From HXMU1420-13 sp965601825 (GTDB lineage Bacteria > Bacteroidota > Rhodothermia > Balneolales > Balneolaceae): 64,000 nucleotides of DNA. The stretch spans positions 992,001 to 1,056,000 of the forward strand of contig OZ271839.1 in assembly GCA_965601825.1 (NCBI GenBank). The letters run 5' to 3'. The first letter of the stretch is position 1. Each line of letters begins with the position of its first letter. The notes beneath the pieces were generated by a model. The model was not told the DNA's origin. It searched no databases and worked only from the letters and a program-made list of their open reading frames with translations. Below are positions 42,502 through 51,277 of this stretch, one piece after another. The position numbers and the translations under genes are program-made.

Positions 42502-43743
42502 TTATGATGCAGGTCCAAAAATTACAATTGTATTGTGACCACCAAAGCCAAAAGTATCGCTCATCACATAATTGATTTCACGTTCTTTTGCTTCATTTAT
42601 TACAATATCGAGACCTTCAGTTGCAGGATCTAAATTTTCCACATTTATAGTTGGAGGAACCAGGTTGTTTTCCATTGCTTTGATGCCTGCTATAGCCTCT
42701 ACGGCACCTGCTGCTCCTAGTAAATGGCCTGTCATAGATTTTGTACCACTGATACTTGGATTAGCATCAGTATCGCCAATCACTGTGCGTATCGCTTTTA
42801 GCTCGCTGATATCACCAACAGGTGTACTAGTTGCGTGAGCGTTTATATAATCGATATCAGAAATGGTTAAGCCTGCTTCATCTAAAGCTAGTTCAATAGC
42901 ATTTCTTGCTCCTAATCCTTCTGGATGTGTAGCTGAAAGATGGTATGCATCAGCAGTGCTTGCAGCGCCGAGAACCTCACATATAATATCAGCCCCACGT
43001 GCTTTAGCATGTTCATATTCTTCAAAAACTAACGCGCCTGAACCTTCACCCATTACAAAACCGTCTCTTCCGGTGTCGAATGGGCGCGATGCAGCAGTTG
43101 GCTCATCATTATTTGTTGATAAAGCTTTCATTGCAGAAAATCCGCCAACAGATGCGTTAGTGATCGCAGCTTCAGATCCGCCCGTTACTATTACATCTGC
43201 TTTTCCTAATCGGATATAATTGAATGCATCCATCATTGCATTGTTTGAAGATGCACAAGCAGAGGTCACAGTTTGATTGATTCCCATAAAGCCAAATTTT
43301 ATAGCAACTATACCAGAAGCCATATTTGGGATAGTTTTTGGGGTATAGTACGGGCTGAATCTTGGAATACGGTCCCTATCTGCAAAATCTAGTAGCTCTT
43401 CCTCAAAGGTTTCGAATCCTCCAACGCCAGTTCCCCAAATTACACCGGTTCTTGATTTGTCAATGCTTTCTAAATCTAAGCCGGAATCTTCAATAGCCTG
43501 AAGACTAGTGTAAAGAGCGTAAACCACATAAGAATCGTTTTTTCTAACCTCTTTTCTATCTAAAGTTTGGCTGGGATCAAAATCCTTTAATTCGTGTGCA
43601 AAACGTGTTTTAAAATGTTGTGCGTCAAATTTTGTGATGGGTCCGGCTCCGCTAACTCCATTTTTTAATGATTCCCAAAAAGAATCAACATCATTTCCAA
43701 TTGGGGTTAAGGCTCCAAGGCCGGTAACAACAACTCTTTTCAT
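42502..43743 (-). CDS. fabF: 3-oxoacyl-ACP synthase II (KASII)
   Basis: A 413-residue condensing enzyme for elongation of fatty acids. The catalytic triad is intact: Cys163 in TSACASSNNAM, His in NAHATSTPVGD (about 301) and His in KSMTGHLLGAAGAVEA (about 338). The start RVVVTGLGALTPIGND is typical. No acpP lies next to it; a TetR regulator is encoded just upstream on the same strand (21 bases) and a fructosamine-kinase-like gene follows. It could be a second FabF copy, which the window cannot settle. Confidence 0.93.
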   Translation of the reverse strand: MKRVVVTGLGALTPIGNDVDSFWESLKNGVSGAGPITKFDAQHFKTRFAHELKDFDPSQTLDRKEVRKNDSYVVYALYTSLQAIEDSGLDLESIDKSRTGVIWGTGVGGFETFEEELLDFADRDRIPRFSPYYTPKTIPNMASGIVAIKFGFMGINQTVTSACASSNNAMMDAFNYIRLGKADVIVTGGSEAAITNASVGGFSAMKALSTNNDEPTAASRPFDTGRDGFVMGEGSGALVFEEYEHAKARGADIICEVLGAASTADAYHLSATHPEGLGARNAIELALDEAGLTISDIDYINAHATSTPVGDISELKAIRTVIGDTDANPSISGTKSMTGHLLGAAGAVEAIAGIKAMENNLVPPTINVENLDPATEGLDIVINEAKEREINYVMSDTFGFGGHNTIVIFGPAS

Positions 43744-43764
43744 GGTACTTATTAGTAGGTAAGT

Positions 43765-44319
43765 TTATTTTGATATCCGATTAAGGATGTTTTGTTTTAT
43801 CGCTGCAAAGTGATCGCTTCCGGTTATTCTACTTAATTGTGTGGCAGCGAAAATATTAGTTAAGATAGTTAAAGCTTCAGAATTAGGTGTATCAGATAGT
43901 TCAATTGTTTCATCTTTTAATCCTTCATCTAGTGAAGCAGTTATCCATTCAATTACTTTTTGAGTAAATGATGTCATCGATTCTTTAATTTCTTCATTCA
44001 TTGCTCCCCAATCGGTTGCAAAGGCGCCGATTACGCAAATTCTTCCAGTTTGTTGTATGGAAGTGTAGAAGTTTAAAAAGAGTTTGATTTTCTGAAGTGC
44101 TGATTTCTCATTTACTCGTTCAGTGAATCTATCAAAACTTAGTTCATGAAAGTGAACCACTTCTAATGCAAGATCAGCTTTGGAAGGAAAGTGATAATGA
44201 ATGGCAGCATTCTTTATTCCAAGAGGTTTTGAAATATCTGAGTAACTGAATGCATTGTATCCGCCTGAGCGAATAAACTCGTCGGCAAGTAGGGTGATTT
44301 GCTGCTTAGTAGTCGCCAT
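43765..44319 (-). CDS. TetR-family transcriptional regulator
   Basis: A 184-residue repressor-type protein. The N-terminal helix-turn-helix (about residues 20-55) reads GYNAFSYSDISKPLGIKNAAIHYHFPSK, split over the two helices, followed by an all-helical ligand domain of the YcdC/QacR type. It lies 21 bases upstream of fabF on the same strand and may regulate that unit. Its ligand is unknown. The gap to the phosphatase gene on the same strand is about 50 bases. Confidence 0.9.
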   Translation of the reverse strand: MATTKQQITLLADEFIRSGGYNAFSYSDISKPLGIKNAAIHYHFPSKADLALEVVHFHELSFDRFTERVNEKSALQKIKLFLNFYTSIQQTGRICVIGAFATDWGAMNEEIKESMTSFTQKVIEWITASLDEGLKDETIELSDTPNSEALTILTNIFAATQLSRITGSDHFAAIKQNILNRISK

Positions 44320-44370
44320 TTTTTGTATTGAATTGATTCAAAAGTACTGACTAATAAGTAAGTAAGCAAT

Positions 44371-44889
44371 CTATTTTTTTATTGCTGCTTCTAACTTATC
44401 TAAAAGAGCGTCGCAAGAGCGATCCAGGATTTGATAGACATTCTCAAAACCTTTCATGCCTCCATAATACGGATCGGGTACATCACCATTTTCCGGCTTA
44501 GGGTCAAAATCACGCATCATGTACATTTTATCATGAAATCTATTTTTTCTATCAATCGATTTCAGATTGTACATGTTTGATGAATCCATTGGGAGAATTA
44601 AATCGAAATCTTCGAAATCAGCATATTCAAACTTTCTTGCTCTGGACGGAAGTCGTACCCCATATTGATTCGCGGTATACTGGCTTTTGCTATTTGCAGG
44701 CTCTCCGACATGGTACGCAGCTGTACCGGCTGAATCGATGTAAAAAAATAAGTGTAATCCTCGTTCTTTCACTTTATGAATGAATATTCCTTCAGCAGTT
44801 GGACTTCTGCAAATATTACCAAGGCAAACAAAAACTACCTTATAAGGGTTAGAAGTAGTGATTTCTCGAATGTTGTTTAACGAAGCCAT
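44371..44889 (-). CDS. Low-molecular-weight protein-tyrosine phosphatase
   Basis: A 172-residue phosphatase. The P-loop VCLGNICRS holds the C-x5-R motif (Cys22, Arg28), and DPYYGGMKGFENVYQILD supplies the general-acid Asp near residue 142. The family removes phosphate from tyrosine or arginine residues; no partner kinase or exopolysaccharide genes are adjacent, so the target is unknown. It is divergent from ileS. Confidence 0.9.
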   Translation of the reverse strand: MASLNNIREITTSNPYKVVFVCLGNICRSPTAEGIFIHKVKERGLHLFFYIDSAGTAAYHVGEPANSKSQYTANQYGVRLPSRARKFEYADFEDFDLILPMDSSNMYNLKSIDRKNRFHDKMYMMRDFDPKPENGDVPDPYYGGMKGFENVYQILDRSCDALLDKLEAAIKK

Positions 44890-45031
44890 GACGGTTTGGA
44901 AATTGAAAGATGATTTAAAGTAGTTGTTTTGTACGATTTAGACATCGAAAATTTTATGCGATCAAAACTCTAGCTTTATGAAAGATTGATTATATTCAGG
45001 GCTTATAAACTATTCGCCTGAAAACGTATTT

Positions 45032-48000
45032 ATGGCAAAGAAATTTAAGGAAATTAAACAGCTTAGTTACCCAAAAGCAGAGGTAGAAATTCTTGGGTGG
45101 TGGAAGCAGAATGATGTCTTCAAGAAGAGTCTGGAGAGTAGAGAGGATGGAATTCCATTCACCTTTTTTGAAGGGCCACCAACTGCAAACGGAAAGCCTG
45201 GCATTCATCATGTATTATCTCGGACAGTTAAGGATCTTTTTTGCAGATACAAAACCTTAAAAGGATTTAGAGTTGATAGAAAAGCTGGCTGGGATACACA
45301 TGGTCTTCCAGTAGAAATAGAAGTAGAAAAAGAATTAGGACTTGAAGGTCGGCATCAGGTTGAGGAATACGGGATTGCTGAATACAATGCAAAGTGCCGT
45401 GAAAGTGTTCTAAAATATAAAGATTTATGGGACGACCTAACGGATCGAATGGGTTACTGGGTGGATCAGGAAAATCCATATGTAACTTTTGAAAATGAAT
45501 ACATCGAATCGGTTTGGTGGGCACTAAAAACACTCTTTGAGAAAGACCTTCTTTACAAAGGCTATAAAATTCAGTGGTATTCTCCAGGTAATGGAACGGT
45601 CCTTTCTTCTCACGAAGTGAGTTTGGGTTATAAAGAAACTCAGGATCCATCAATTTATGTGAAGTTCCCTGTACATGGTGAAGAGAATACATACTTTCTT
45701 GCATGGACTACAACGCCATGGACTACAATTTCAAATCTGGCTCTTACCATTAACCAGAATTTAACGTATGCAAAAGTTGAGTTCGAAGGTGAGAACTATA
45801 TTGTAGCTAAAGATACAGCTTCAAGAGTATTTGGTGAAGAAGCAGTTATTCTAAATGAGTTCCCAGGTTTTCAACTTCTTGGCCGTACTTATGAGCCAAT
45901 TTTTGATTTCGCTAAAAATGAAGTTGATCCATCTAAAGCATGGAAAGTTATCTCTGCGGAATATGTGACTACTGATGACGGTACAGGTGTTGTGCATACA
46001 GCCCCGGCTTTTGGTGCCGATGATTTTGAGTCCGGAAAGAAGAATGGCATACCAATGTTTAACCCGATCGATAAAGACGGTAAGTTCACTGAACAGGTGC
46101 CTGATTATGCCGGAATGTGGTTCAAGGATGCAGATAAAGAAATTGCTCGTGCTATAAAGGAAAAAGGATTGATGTTTCGTCATGAAACATACTTGCACAA
46201 TTATCCTTTTGACTGGAGAAAAGGAACTCCTCTAATGAGTTACCCGGTAGAATCCTGGTTTATCAAAACAACTGCTGTTAAAAAGCGGATGGTTGATCTA
46301 AATAAAACCATTAATTGGAAGCCTGAAAATACAGGGACAGGGCGATTTGGGACTTGGCTTGAAAATAATGTTGATTGGGCTATTTCACGTCAGCGTTATT
46401 GGGGAACACCACTTCCAATTTGGCAAAGTGATAAAGATCCAGAATACGTTGAATGTATTGGTAGTATTGCTGAGCTAAGAGAAAAAGCAGGGATTCCAGA
46501 AGATGAAGAGCTAGATCTTCATAGGCCATACATTGATGATATTACCTGGGATGCACCAGACGGTGGAACCATGAGGCGAATACCGGATTTATTGGATGTT
46601 TGGTTTGATTCAGGTTCAATGCCTTTTGCACAATGGCATTATCCTTTCGATCATGATCACGAATTTAGTTACAGTTTCCCCGCTGATTTTATTGCTGAAG
46701 GTGTAGATCAAACTCGAGGTTGGTTTTACACGTTGCATGCATTAGGAACAATGCTTTTTGATGAAGTAGCATTTAAAAATGTAGTATCAAATGGACTTGT
46801 TCTAGATGAAAAAGGTGAGAAAATGTCTAAATCAAAAGGAAATGCTGTAGATCCTTTTGATGTGATTGGACAGTTTGGTGCTGATACTGTTCGTTGGTAT
46901 CTGATGAGTAATTCTGCTCCATGGGAAAACAGGAAATTCAGTCTTGAAGGACTGAAGGAAGTTCAACGAAAATTCTTTAACACGTTAGTGAATACGTATT
47001 CCTTCTTTGCTATGTATGCAAACATTGATGGATTCACGTATTCAGGCTCGAAAATTCCAGTTTCGGAACGACCCGAAATAGATCAATGGATTATTTCACG
47101 TTTGAACACAACAGTAAAATTGATGGAAGAGTATTTCGAGGAATACGAACCCACAAAAGCTGCTCGTGAAATGGAGCAGTTTACTGAAGAGTTAAGCAAT
47201 TGGTATGTTCGTAGAAATAGGCGCCGATTCTGGAAGTCTGGTACTACGCTAGATAAAACGGCAGCTTACCAGACCTTGTATGAATGTCTTAAGAATATGA
47301 GCCGAATGATGAGTCCAATTGCACCTTTTATGGGTGAATGGATTTATCAAAGATTGAATGAAGTTTCAAAGCTAGATGAAGATTCAGTGCATTTATCCTT
47401 CTTCCCTACAGTTGAAGAAACGGCGATTATCAAAAGTCTAGAGCATAAAATGGATATGGCCCGTTTGATTTCATCCATAGTTTTAAGGATTAGAAATCAA
47501 ATCGATGTAAATGTTCGTCAGCCATTAGCACGCATTATTTTACCGATTAAAGATGAAGTAGAGCGTCAGGCAATTTTATCTGTAAAAGACATCATTCTGG
47601 AAGAAGTAAATGTGAAAGACATTCAATTTGTAGATGATGACTCAGGGATTGTTCATAAATCAGCAAAACCAAATTATCCATTGCTTGGTAAGCGATTAGG
47701 CCCGAAAATGAAATTGGTTGCTGCAAAAGTAAATCAGTTTGAAACGGAAACAATTACTAATTTTGAACGTCAAGGTTTCATCGACATTTTATTAGACGAT
47801 GGTGAAACAGTTCGATTAGATGCGGATGAACTTGATATCATCAGAACCGGCTTGGAAGGCTGGCAAGTTGAGACGGAGCGCGGACTTAGTGTAGCAGTTG
47901 ACACAGAAATCTCTCATGATCTTAGAATCGAAGGATTAACACGAGAGTTTGTTAATCGTGTTCAAAGCATGCGAAAGGAAGCTGATTTTGACGTAGTTGA

Positions 48001-48193
48001 CAGAATATCCATCGGATTTAAAGGCGAGGAACTTCTGAAAGAAGCAGTGGTTTCCATGAGCGACTACATCAAAGAAGAGACATTGGCTGAAGAGATTCAG
48101 CTTACAGAGTTAGAAGTATCTGACTTTGTAAAATCATGGGAGATTGGTGACGGTGAGTGCACCATTTCCGTTCGAAGAAACATTAATTCGTAA
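45032..48193 (+). CDS. ileS: Isoleucyl-tRNA synthetase, type-2-like
   Basis: A 1053-residue class I synthetase that charges tRNA-Ile. The HIGH-type motif is in PPTANGKPGIHHVL (about 49-62), an editing domain fills about 190-400, and EKMSKSKGNAVDP carries KMSKS at about 597-601. The anticodon-binding domain contains ELSNWYVRRNRRRFW (about 718). That stretch and the length beyond 1000 residues resemble the eukaryote-like IleRS2 branch rather than the E. coli type, and I see no C-terminal zinc-finger cysteines. Followed at 11 bases by a DksA-like gene and then lspA. Confidence 0.93.
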   Translation: MAKKFKEIKQLSYPKAEVEILGWWKQNDVFKKSLESREDGIPFTFFEGPPTANGKPGIHHVLSRTVKDLFCRYKTLKGFRVDRKAGWDTHGLPVEIEVEKELGLEGRHQVEEYGIAEYNAKCRESVLKYKDLWDDLTDRMGYWVDQENPYVTFENEYIESVWWALKTLFEKDLLYKGYKIQWYSPGNGTVLSSHEVSLGYKETQDPSIYVKFPVHGEENTYFLAWTTTPWTTISNLALTINQNLTYAKVEFEGENYIVAKDTASRVFGEEAVILNEFPGFQLLGRTYEPIFDFAKNEVDPSKAWKVISAEYVTTDDGTGVVHTAPAFGADDFESGKKNGIPMFNPIDKDGKFTEQVPDYAGMWFKDADKEIARAIKEKGLMFRHETYLHNYPFDWRKGTPLMSYPVESWFIKTTAVKKRMVDLNKTINWKPENTGTGRFGTWLENNVDWAISRQRYWGTPLPIWQSDKDPEYVECIGSIAELREKAGIPEDEELDLHRPYIDDITWDAPDGGTMRRIPDLLDVWFDSGSMPFAQWHYPFDHDHEFSYSFPADFIAEGVDQTRGWFYTLHALGTMLFDEVAFKNVVSNGLVLDEKGEKMSKSKGNAVDPFDVIGQFGADTVRWYLMSNSAPWENRKFSLEGLKEVQRKFFNTLVNTYSFFAMYANIDGFTYSGSKIPVSERPEIDQWIISRLNTTVKLMEEYFEEYEPTKAAREMEQFTEELSNWYVRRNRRRFWKSGTTLDKTAAYQTLYECLKNMSRMMSPIAPFMGEWIYQRLNEVSKLDEDSVHLSFFPTVEETAIIKSLEHKMDMARLISSIVLRIRNQIDVNVRQPLARIILPIKDEVERQAILSVKDIILEEVNVKDIQFVDDDSGIVHKSAKPNYPLLGKRLGPKMKLVAAKVNQFETETITNFERQGFIDILLDDGETVRLDADELDIIRTGLEGWQVETERGLSVAVDTEISHDLRIEGLTREFVNRVQSMRKEADFDVVDRISIGFKGEELLKEAVVSMSDYIKEETLAEEIQLTELEVSDFVKSWEIGDGECTISVRRNINS

Positions 48194-48204
48194 GGAGCAA
48201 GAAG

Positions 48205-48606
48205 ATGGCTGAAAAACCAGTAGAAGAAAACACCCGAATATCCCCATATAACGACGAGGAGCTTGAATACTTCCGCGGAATAATTATTAAAAAACGTGAT
48301 GCAGCCGAAGAGGAACTCGAAACACTGCAACGTACGCTTCGCGAAAGTATGGAAAATTCTTCGGATGAATCGGCATATTCATTTCATATGGCTGATGCAG
48401 GAACAGATGCTCAGGAACGAGAGAAAACATACATGCTGTTCAATAGAACACGTAAGTTTGTAAAGTATCTCGATGACGCACTCAAGAGAATCGACAATAA
48501 AACTTATGGTGTATGTAAAGTAACAGGTAAAAAGATCTCCAAAGGTCGTTTAGAAGCTGTTCCACATACACAACTAAGTATTGAAGCGAAACTAAAACGT
48601 CGTTAA
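48205..48606 (+). CDS. TraR/DksA-family protein lacking most zinc-finger cysteines
   Basis: A 133-residue coiled-coil protein related to DksA, which modulates RNA polymerase. A helical hairpin (about 15-95) includes SAYSFHMADAGTDAQEREKT at its turn. The C-terminal segment YGVCKVTGKKISKGRLEAVPHTQLSIEAK is the Bacteroidota form. Only one Cys is left where DksA has four, so no zinc site is expected. AAGGAG upstream is a good ribosome binding site. Middle gene of ileS - this - lspA. Confidence 0.88.
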   Translation: MAEKPVEENTRISPYNDEELEYFRGIIIKKRDAAEEELETLQRTLRESMENSSDESAYSFHMADAGTDAQEREKTYMLFNRTRKFVKYLDDALKRIDNKTYGVCKVTGKKISKGRLEAVPHTQLSIEAKLKRR

Positions 48607-48616
48607 ACCCGAGTCT

Positions 48617-49210
48617 TTGACCCGAGCCAAATTATTAGCCCTGTTTACTCCGGCAGTAATTGTTATTGCCATTGATCAATGGACCAAGTGGATAGTTAGG
48701 ACTACGCCCGAACTACATCGATATGACATTATCGAGGGATGGCTAATGTTCTATTACACTAAGAACTCAGGTATGGCTTTGGGTATTGATATACTAGATA
48801 CTCACATCGTAAGTATGATTTCTATCACAGCTACGATTGGTATTGTTACGTATCTATTATACACTATTAAACAATCACCAGTCAGTTATTTGCTCCTGAT
48901 GGGATTGGTGGTTGGTGGCGCCTTAGGAAATATTATTGACCGATTAACAATGGCGTATGTTGGTGGTTATGGCGGATTGTTAGATGGCCACGTGGTTGAC
49001 TTTATCTTTTTCTATTTAAAAATAGGTGATCGAACCCTCTTCCCTTATATATTCAATGTGGCTGATATTGCCATTTCAGTATCGATAATTACCCTTCTTA
49101 TCTTTAATAAAAAGTTCTTTCCTACGGAAGAGGTTGAGATTGAAGGTGAAGAATCTAACACTCCCGAAGTAGCCCCAGATACAATAGTCGATACTAATAA
49201 AGAGGATTAA
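48617..49210 (+). CDS. lspA: Lipoprotein signal peptidase (signal peptidase II)
   Basis: A 197-residue inner-membrane aspartyl protease that cleaves prolipoprotein signal peptides. Four helices are visible, with IDQWTKWIV (about 19-27), NSGMALGI, GGALGNIIDRL (catalytic Asp near 116) and FNVADIAISVS (second catalytic Asp near 147). The segment between the two catalytic helices is longer than in E. coli, and an acidic C-terminal tail of about 25 residues follows. The start is TTG (48617), 10 bases after the DksA-like stop. Confidence 0.9.
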   Translation: MTRAKLLALFTPAVIVIAIDQWTKWIVRTTPELHRYDIIEGWLMFYYTKNSGMALGIDILDTHIVSMISITATIGIVTYLLYTIKQSPVSYLLLMGLVVGGALGNIIDRLTMAYVGGYGGLLDGHVVDFIFFYLKIGDRTLFPYIFNVADIAISVSIITLLIFNKKFFPTEEVEIEGEESNTPEVAPDTIVDTNKED

Positions 49211-50398
49211 TTACTTCTCTAGCGAAGTATTCTTTCTAGCTGAAAAGATATCCAGATCATCTTCGAACTCCACCTGATCAACAATTTCGAGATCGAAACT
49301 AGTAATACCAATTCTCTTCACTGGATTATTGGTTAAGAGCTTTAGTTTTCTGATGCCAAGTGCACGTAGAATTTGAGCTCCAACTCCATAATCACGTGAA
49401 TCACTTTTCTTTGGATTGTTATCCTCTTCATCTGAAGCGCCGTTATTACCTTCTTGCATCATTTTCAATGTGCGAAGTTGATTTACTAAAACAGAACCTC
49501 TTTGATTACGATTCATATAAAGGACAACTCCTGTTCCCATTCGCTCAACTTGAAGCATAGCCTGGTGAAGTAATTCACTAGTGTCCGCATTTCGAGCGCC
49601 AAAAATATCACCAATTAAATCGGATGAGTGCACACGAGTAAGAACTGCATCTTCCTTAGTCCAGGTGCCTTTGGTTAAAGCAAGGTGTACATCACCGGTT
49701 AGTGTTTCTTCAAAAGCATGAAGTCGAAAATCACCATACATGGTTGGCATATTCACATCCATCACTTCTTTAACCAGGCTCTCAGTTTCATTTCGATAAG
49801 CAATGAGATCTTTAATGGTGATGAATTTCATATCAAATTTTTCGGCCATCACTGCTAGCTCCGGTACACGTGCCATCTCCCCATCTTCACGCATAATTTC
49901 ACAAATTACACCTACCGGTTGAAGTCCGGCAAGTCTGGCAAGATCAAGTGCAGCCTCGGTATGGCCAGCACGTCTAAGTACGCCACCTTCAACACCAATT
50001 AATGGGAAAACATGACCGGGACGACGGAAATCACCCGGTTTAGATTCTATATTTGTGAGCTCGCGAATAGTGTTCGCTCTATCTGCAGCTGAGATTCCAG
50101 TTGTAGTTAGACGTTTATGGTCTATAGAAATTGTAAAATTAGCTTCATCAGGATCGGCACCTTCCATCACCATGTTGTTAAGTTTGAATCGCTCAGCAAC
50201 TGGTTTAGAAACAGGAACGCAAACTAATCCACGACCTTCTTTCACCATAAAATTGACGGCTTCGGTAGTAGCTTTTTCGCCTGCCATCAAAAAATCGCCT
50301 TCATTTTCCCGATCTTCATCATCAACAACGATGATCATTTTACCAGCTTTGATATCCTCAATAGCTTCGGGAATGGAATTAAACCGGATTTTCTCCAA
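49211..50398 (-). CDS. ribB: RibBA-like protein: active 3,4-DHBP synthase with degenerate GTP cyclohydrolase II domain
   Basis: A 395-residue riboflavin-pathway protein. The N-terminal domain (about 1-205) is an intact 3,4-dihydroxy-2-butanone-4-phosphate synthase with DDEDRENEGDFLMAG (about 26-40) and RRAGHTEAALDLARLAG. The C-terminal domain (about 208-390) aligns with GTP cyclohydrolase II, but the zinc ligands are gone. The usual HSECLTGD...RCDCG reads HSSDLIGDIFGARNADTSE, and QEGRGIGL reads RNQRGSVL. The late segment RDYGVGAQILRALG is kept. GTP cyclohydrolase II activity is therefore doubtful. The start is TTG 50398, 4 bases after yajC. Confidence 0.88.
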   Translation of the reverse strand: MEKIRFNSIPEAIEDIKAGKMIIVVDDEDRENEGDFLMAGEKATTEAVNFMVKEGRGLVCVPVSKPVAERFKLNNMVMEGADPDEANFTISIDHKRLTTTGISAADRANTIRELTNIESKPGDFRRPGHVFPLIGVEGGVLRRAGHTEAALDLARLAGLQPVGVICEIMREDGEMARVPELAVMAEKFDMKFITIKDLIAYRNETESLVKEVMDVNMPTMYGDFRLHAFEETLTGDVHLALTKGTWTKEDAVLTRVHSSDLIGDIFGARNADTSELLHQAMLQVERMGTGVVLYMNRNQRGSVLVNQLRTLKMMQEGNNGASDEEDNNPKKSDSRDYGVGAQILRALGIRKLKLLTNNPVKRIGITSFDLEIVDQVEFEDDLDIFSARKNTSLEK

Positions 50399-50402
50399 CT
50401 CT

Positions 50403-50723
50403 TTAATCTTTCTTTTCTTGTTTATTCGGGTTTACATCGGTGATCGCTGTTTTTAAGTACCTAAGCTTTGTTCCACCGCCAACTTCGATTAAAACAGAGT
50501 CTTCTTCAATGGCGTTCAATACACCTACAAGTCCTGATGAAGTAACAACTTTGTCACCCTTTTTCATCCCTTCAACTTTTTTCTGAATCTCTTTTTGCTT
50601 TTGGCTTTGTGGACGAATGATGAAAAAGTAAAATACGAGAAAGATACCGCCCAAAAATACCAGGTTGATGATTCCACCATTTGGATCGTTTGGGTTTCCC
50701 ATAAAAAATAGTAGCGTTTGCAT
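50403..50723 (-). CDS. yajC: Preprotein translocase subunit YajC
   Basis: A 106-residue protein with one membrane helix (about residues 18-38, FLGGIFLVFYFFIIRPQ) and the typical cytoplasmic part KVEGMKKGDKVVTSSGLVG. It associates with SecDF in the Sec translocon. First gene of a two-gene unit with the RibBA-like gene (gap 4). A perfect -7-like TATCTTTG lies on the minus strand at 50762-50755, about 32 bases before the start. Confidence 0.92.
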   Translation of the reverse strand: MQTLLFFMGNPNDPNGGIINLVFLGGIFLVFYFFIIRPQSQKQKEIQKKVEGMKKGDKVVTSSGLVGVLNAIEEDSVLIEVGGGTKLRYLKTAITDVNPNKQEKKD

Positions 50724-50892
50724 GCTGATTATCTAAGGTTTTTAAAATTGTCGCCAAAGATAGGGGAATTTCAATTAAGAATTGGGATATGGAAGGTCAA
50801 GAATACTTTTTTACCAGAAACGATGAGGTAGACTAAAATGTATTTTTGAATGTATCAATCAATTTTTAAGGGTGGATTAAGGGGAAATTATT

Positions 50893-51255
50893 ATGCCGGC
50901 TACTTTAACAAAGGATGGAAATCTAGTTTATCTGAAAATCGATGGTTTTGTAACCTTGAACGACGGGAAGAAAATTCAAGATAAAACTAATGCATTTATA
51001 GAAGAAGGTGACTGTGATAAAGTGATCGTTGATATCACTGAAATGAGTCATGAATATAAGATTTTTGAAATTGCAGAGATATTTGGTCGAATACCAGAGA
51101 TATTTCCTCCTCATGTGAGGCATGCCATTGTATTCTCAAGAGAAACTCATGATATCAGCATTGCAGAGTTTTCTGCAACCTATTCTTATAACCGAGCTAT
51201 AAACATCAAGTTATTTGAAGATATGGCTGAGGCCAAAGAGTGGTTGGGTGTATAA
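50893..51255 (+). CDS. SpoIIAA/STAS-like domain protein
   Basis: A 120-residue cytoplasmic protein with the alternating strand-helix pattern of the SpoIIAA-like/SEC14-related STAS fold (LKIDGFVTLNDGKKIQDK, VIVDITEMSHEYKIFEI). The usual phosphorylatable DSSGL loop of sigma-factor antagonists is replaced by MSHEYKIFE, so it is probably not a partner-switching substrate. It is monocistronic, divergent from yajC and convergent with the DUF4249 gene. Function unknown. Confidence 0.7.
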   Translation: MPATLTKDGNLVYLKIDGFVTLNDGKKIQDKTNAFIEEGDCDKVIVDITEMSHEYKIFEIAEIFGRIPEIFPPHVRHAIVFSRETHDISIAEFSATYSYNRAINIKLFEDMAEAKEWLGV

Positions 51256-51277
51256 GAATTAGTAAAGACAGATTAGT

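Noticed and set aside
45851..46198. Minus-strand ORFs inside ileS
   Set aside because: They lie wholly within the strongly supported ileS coding sequence and show no recognisable protein.
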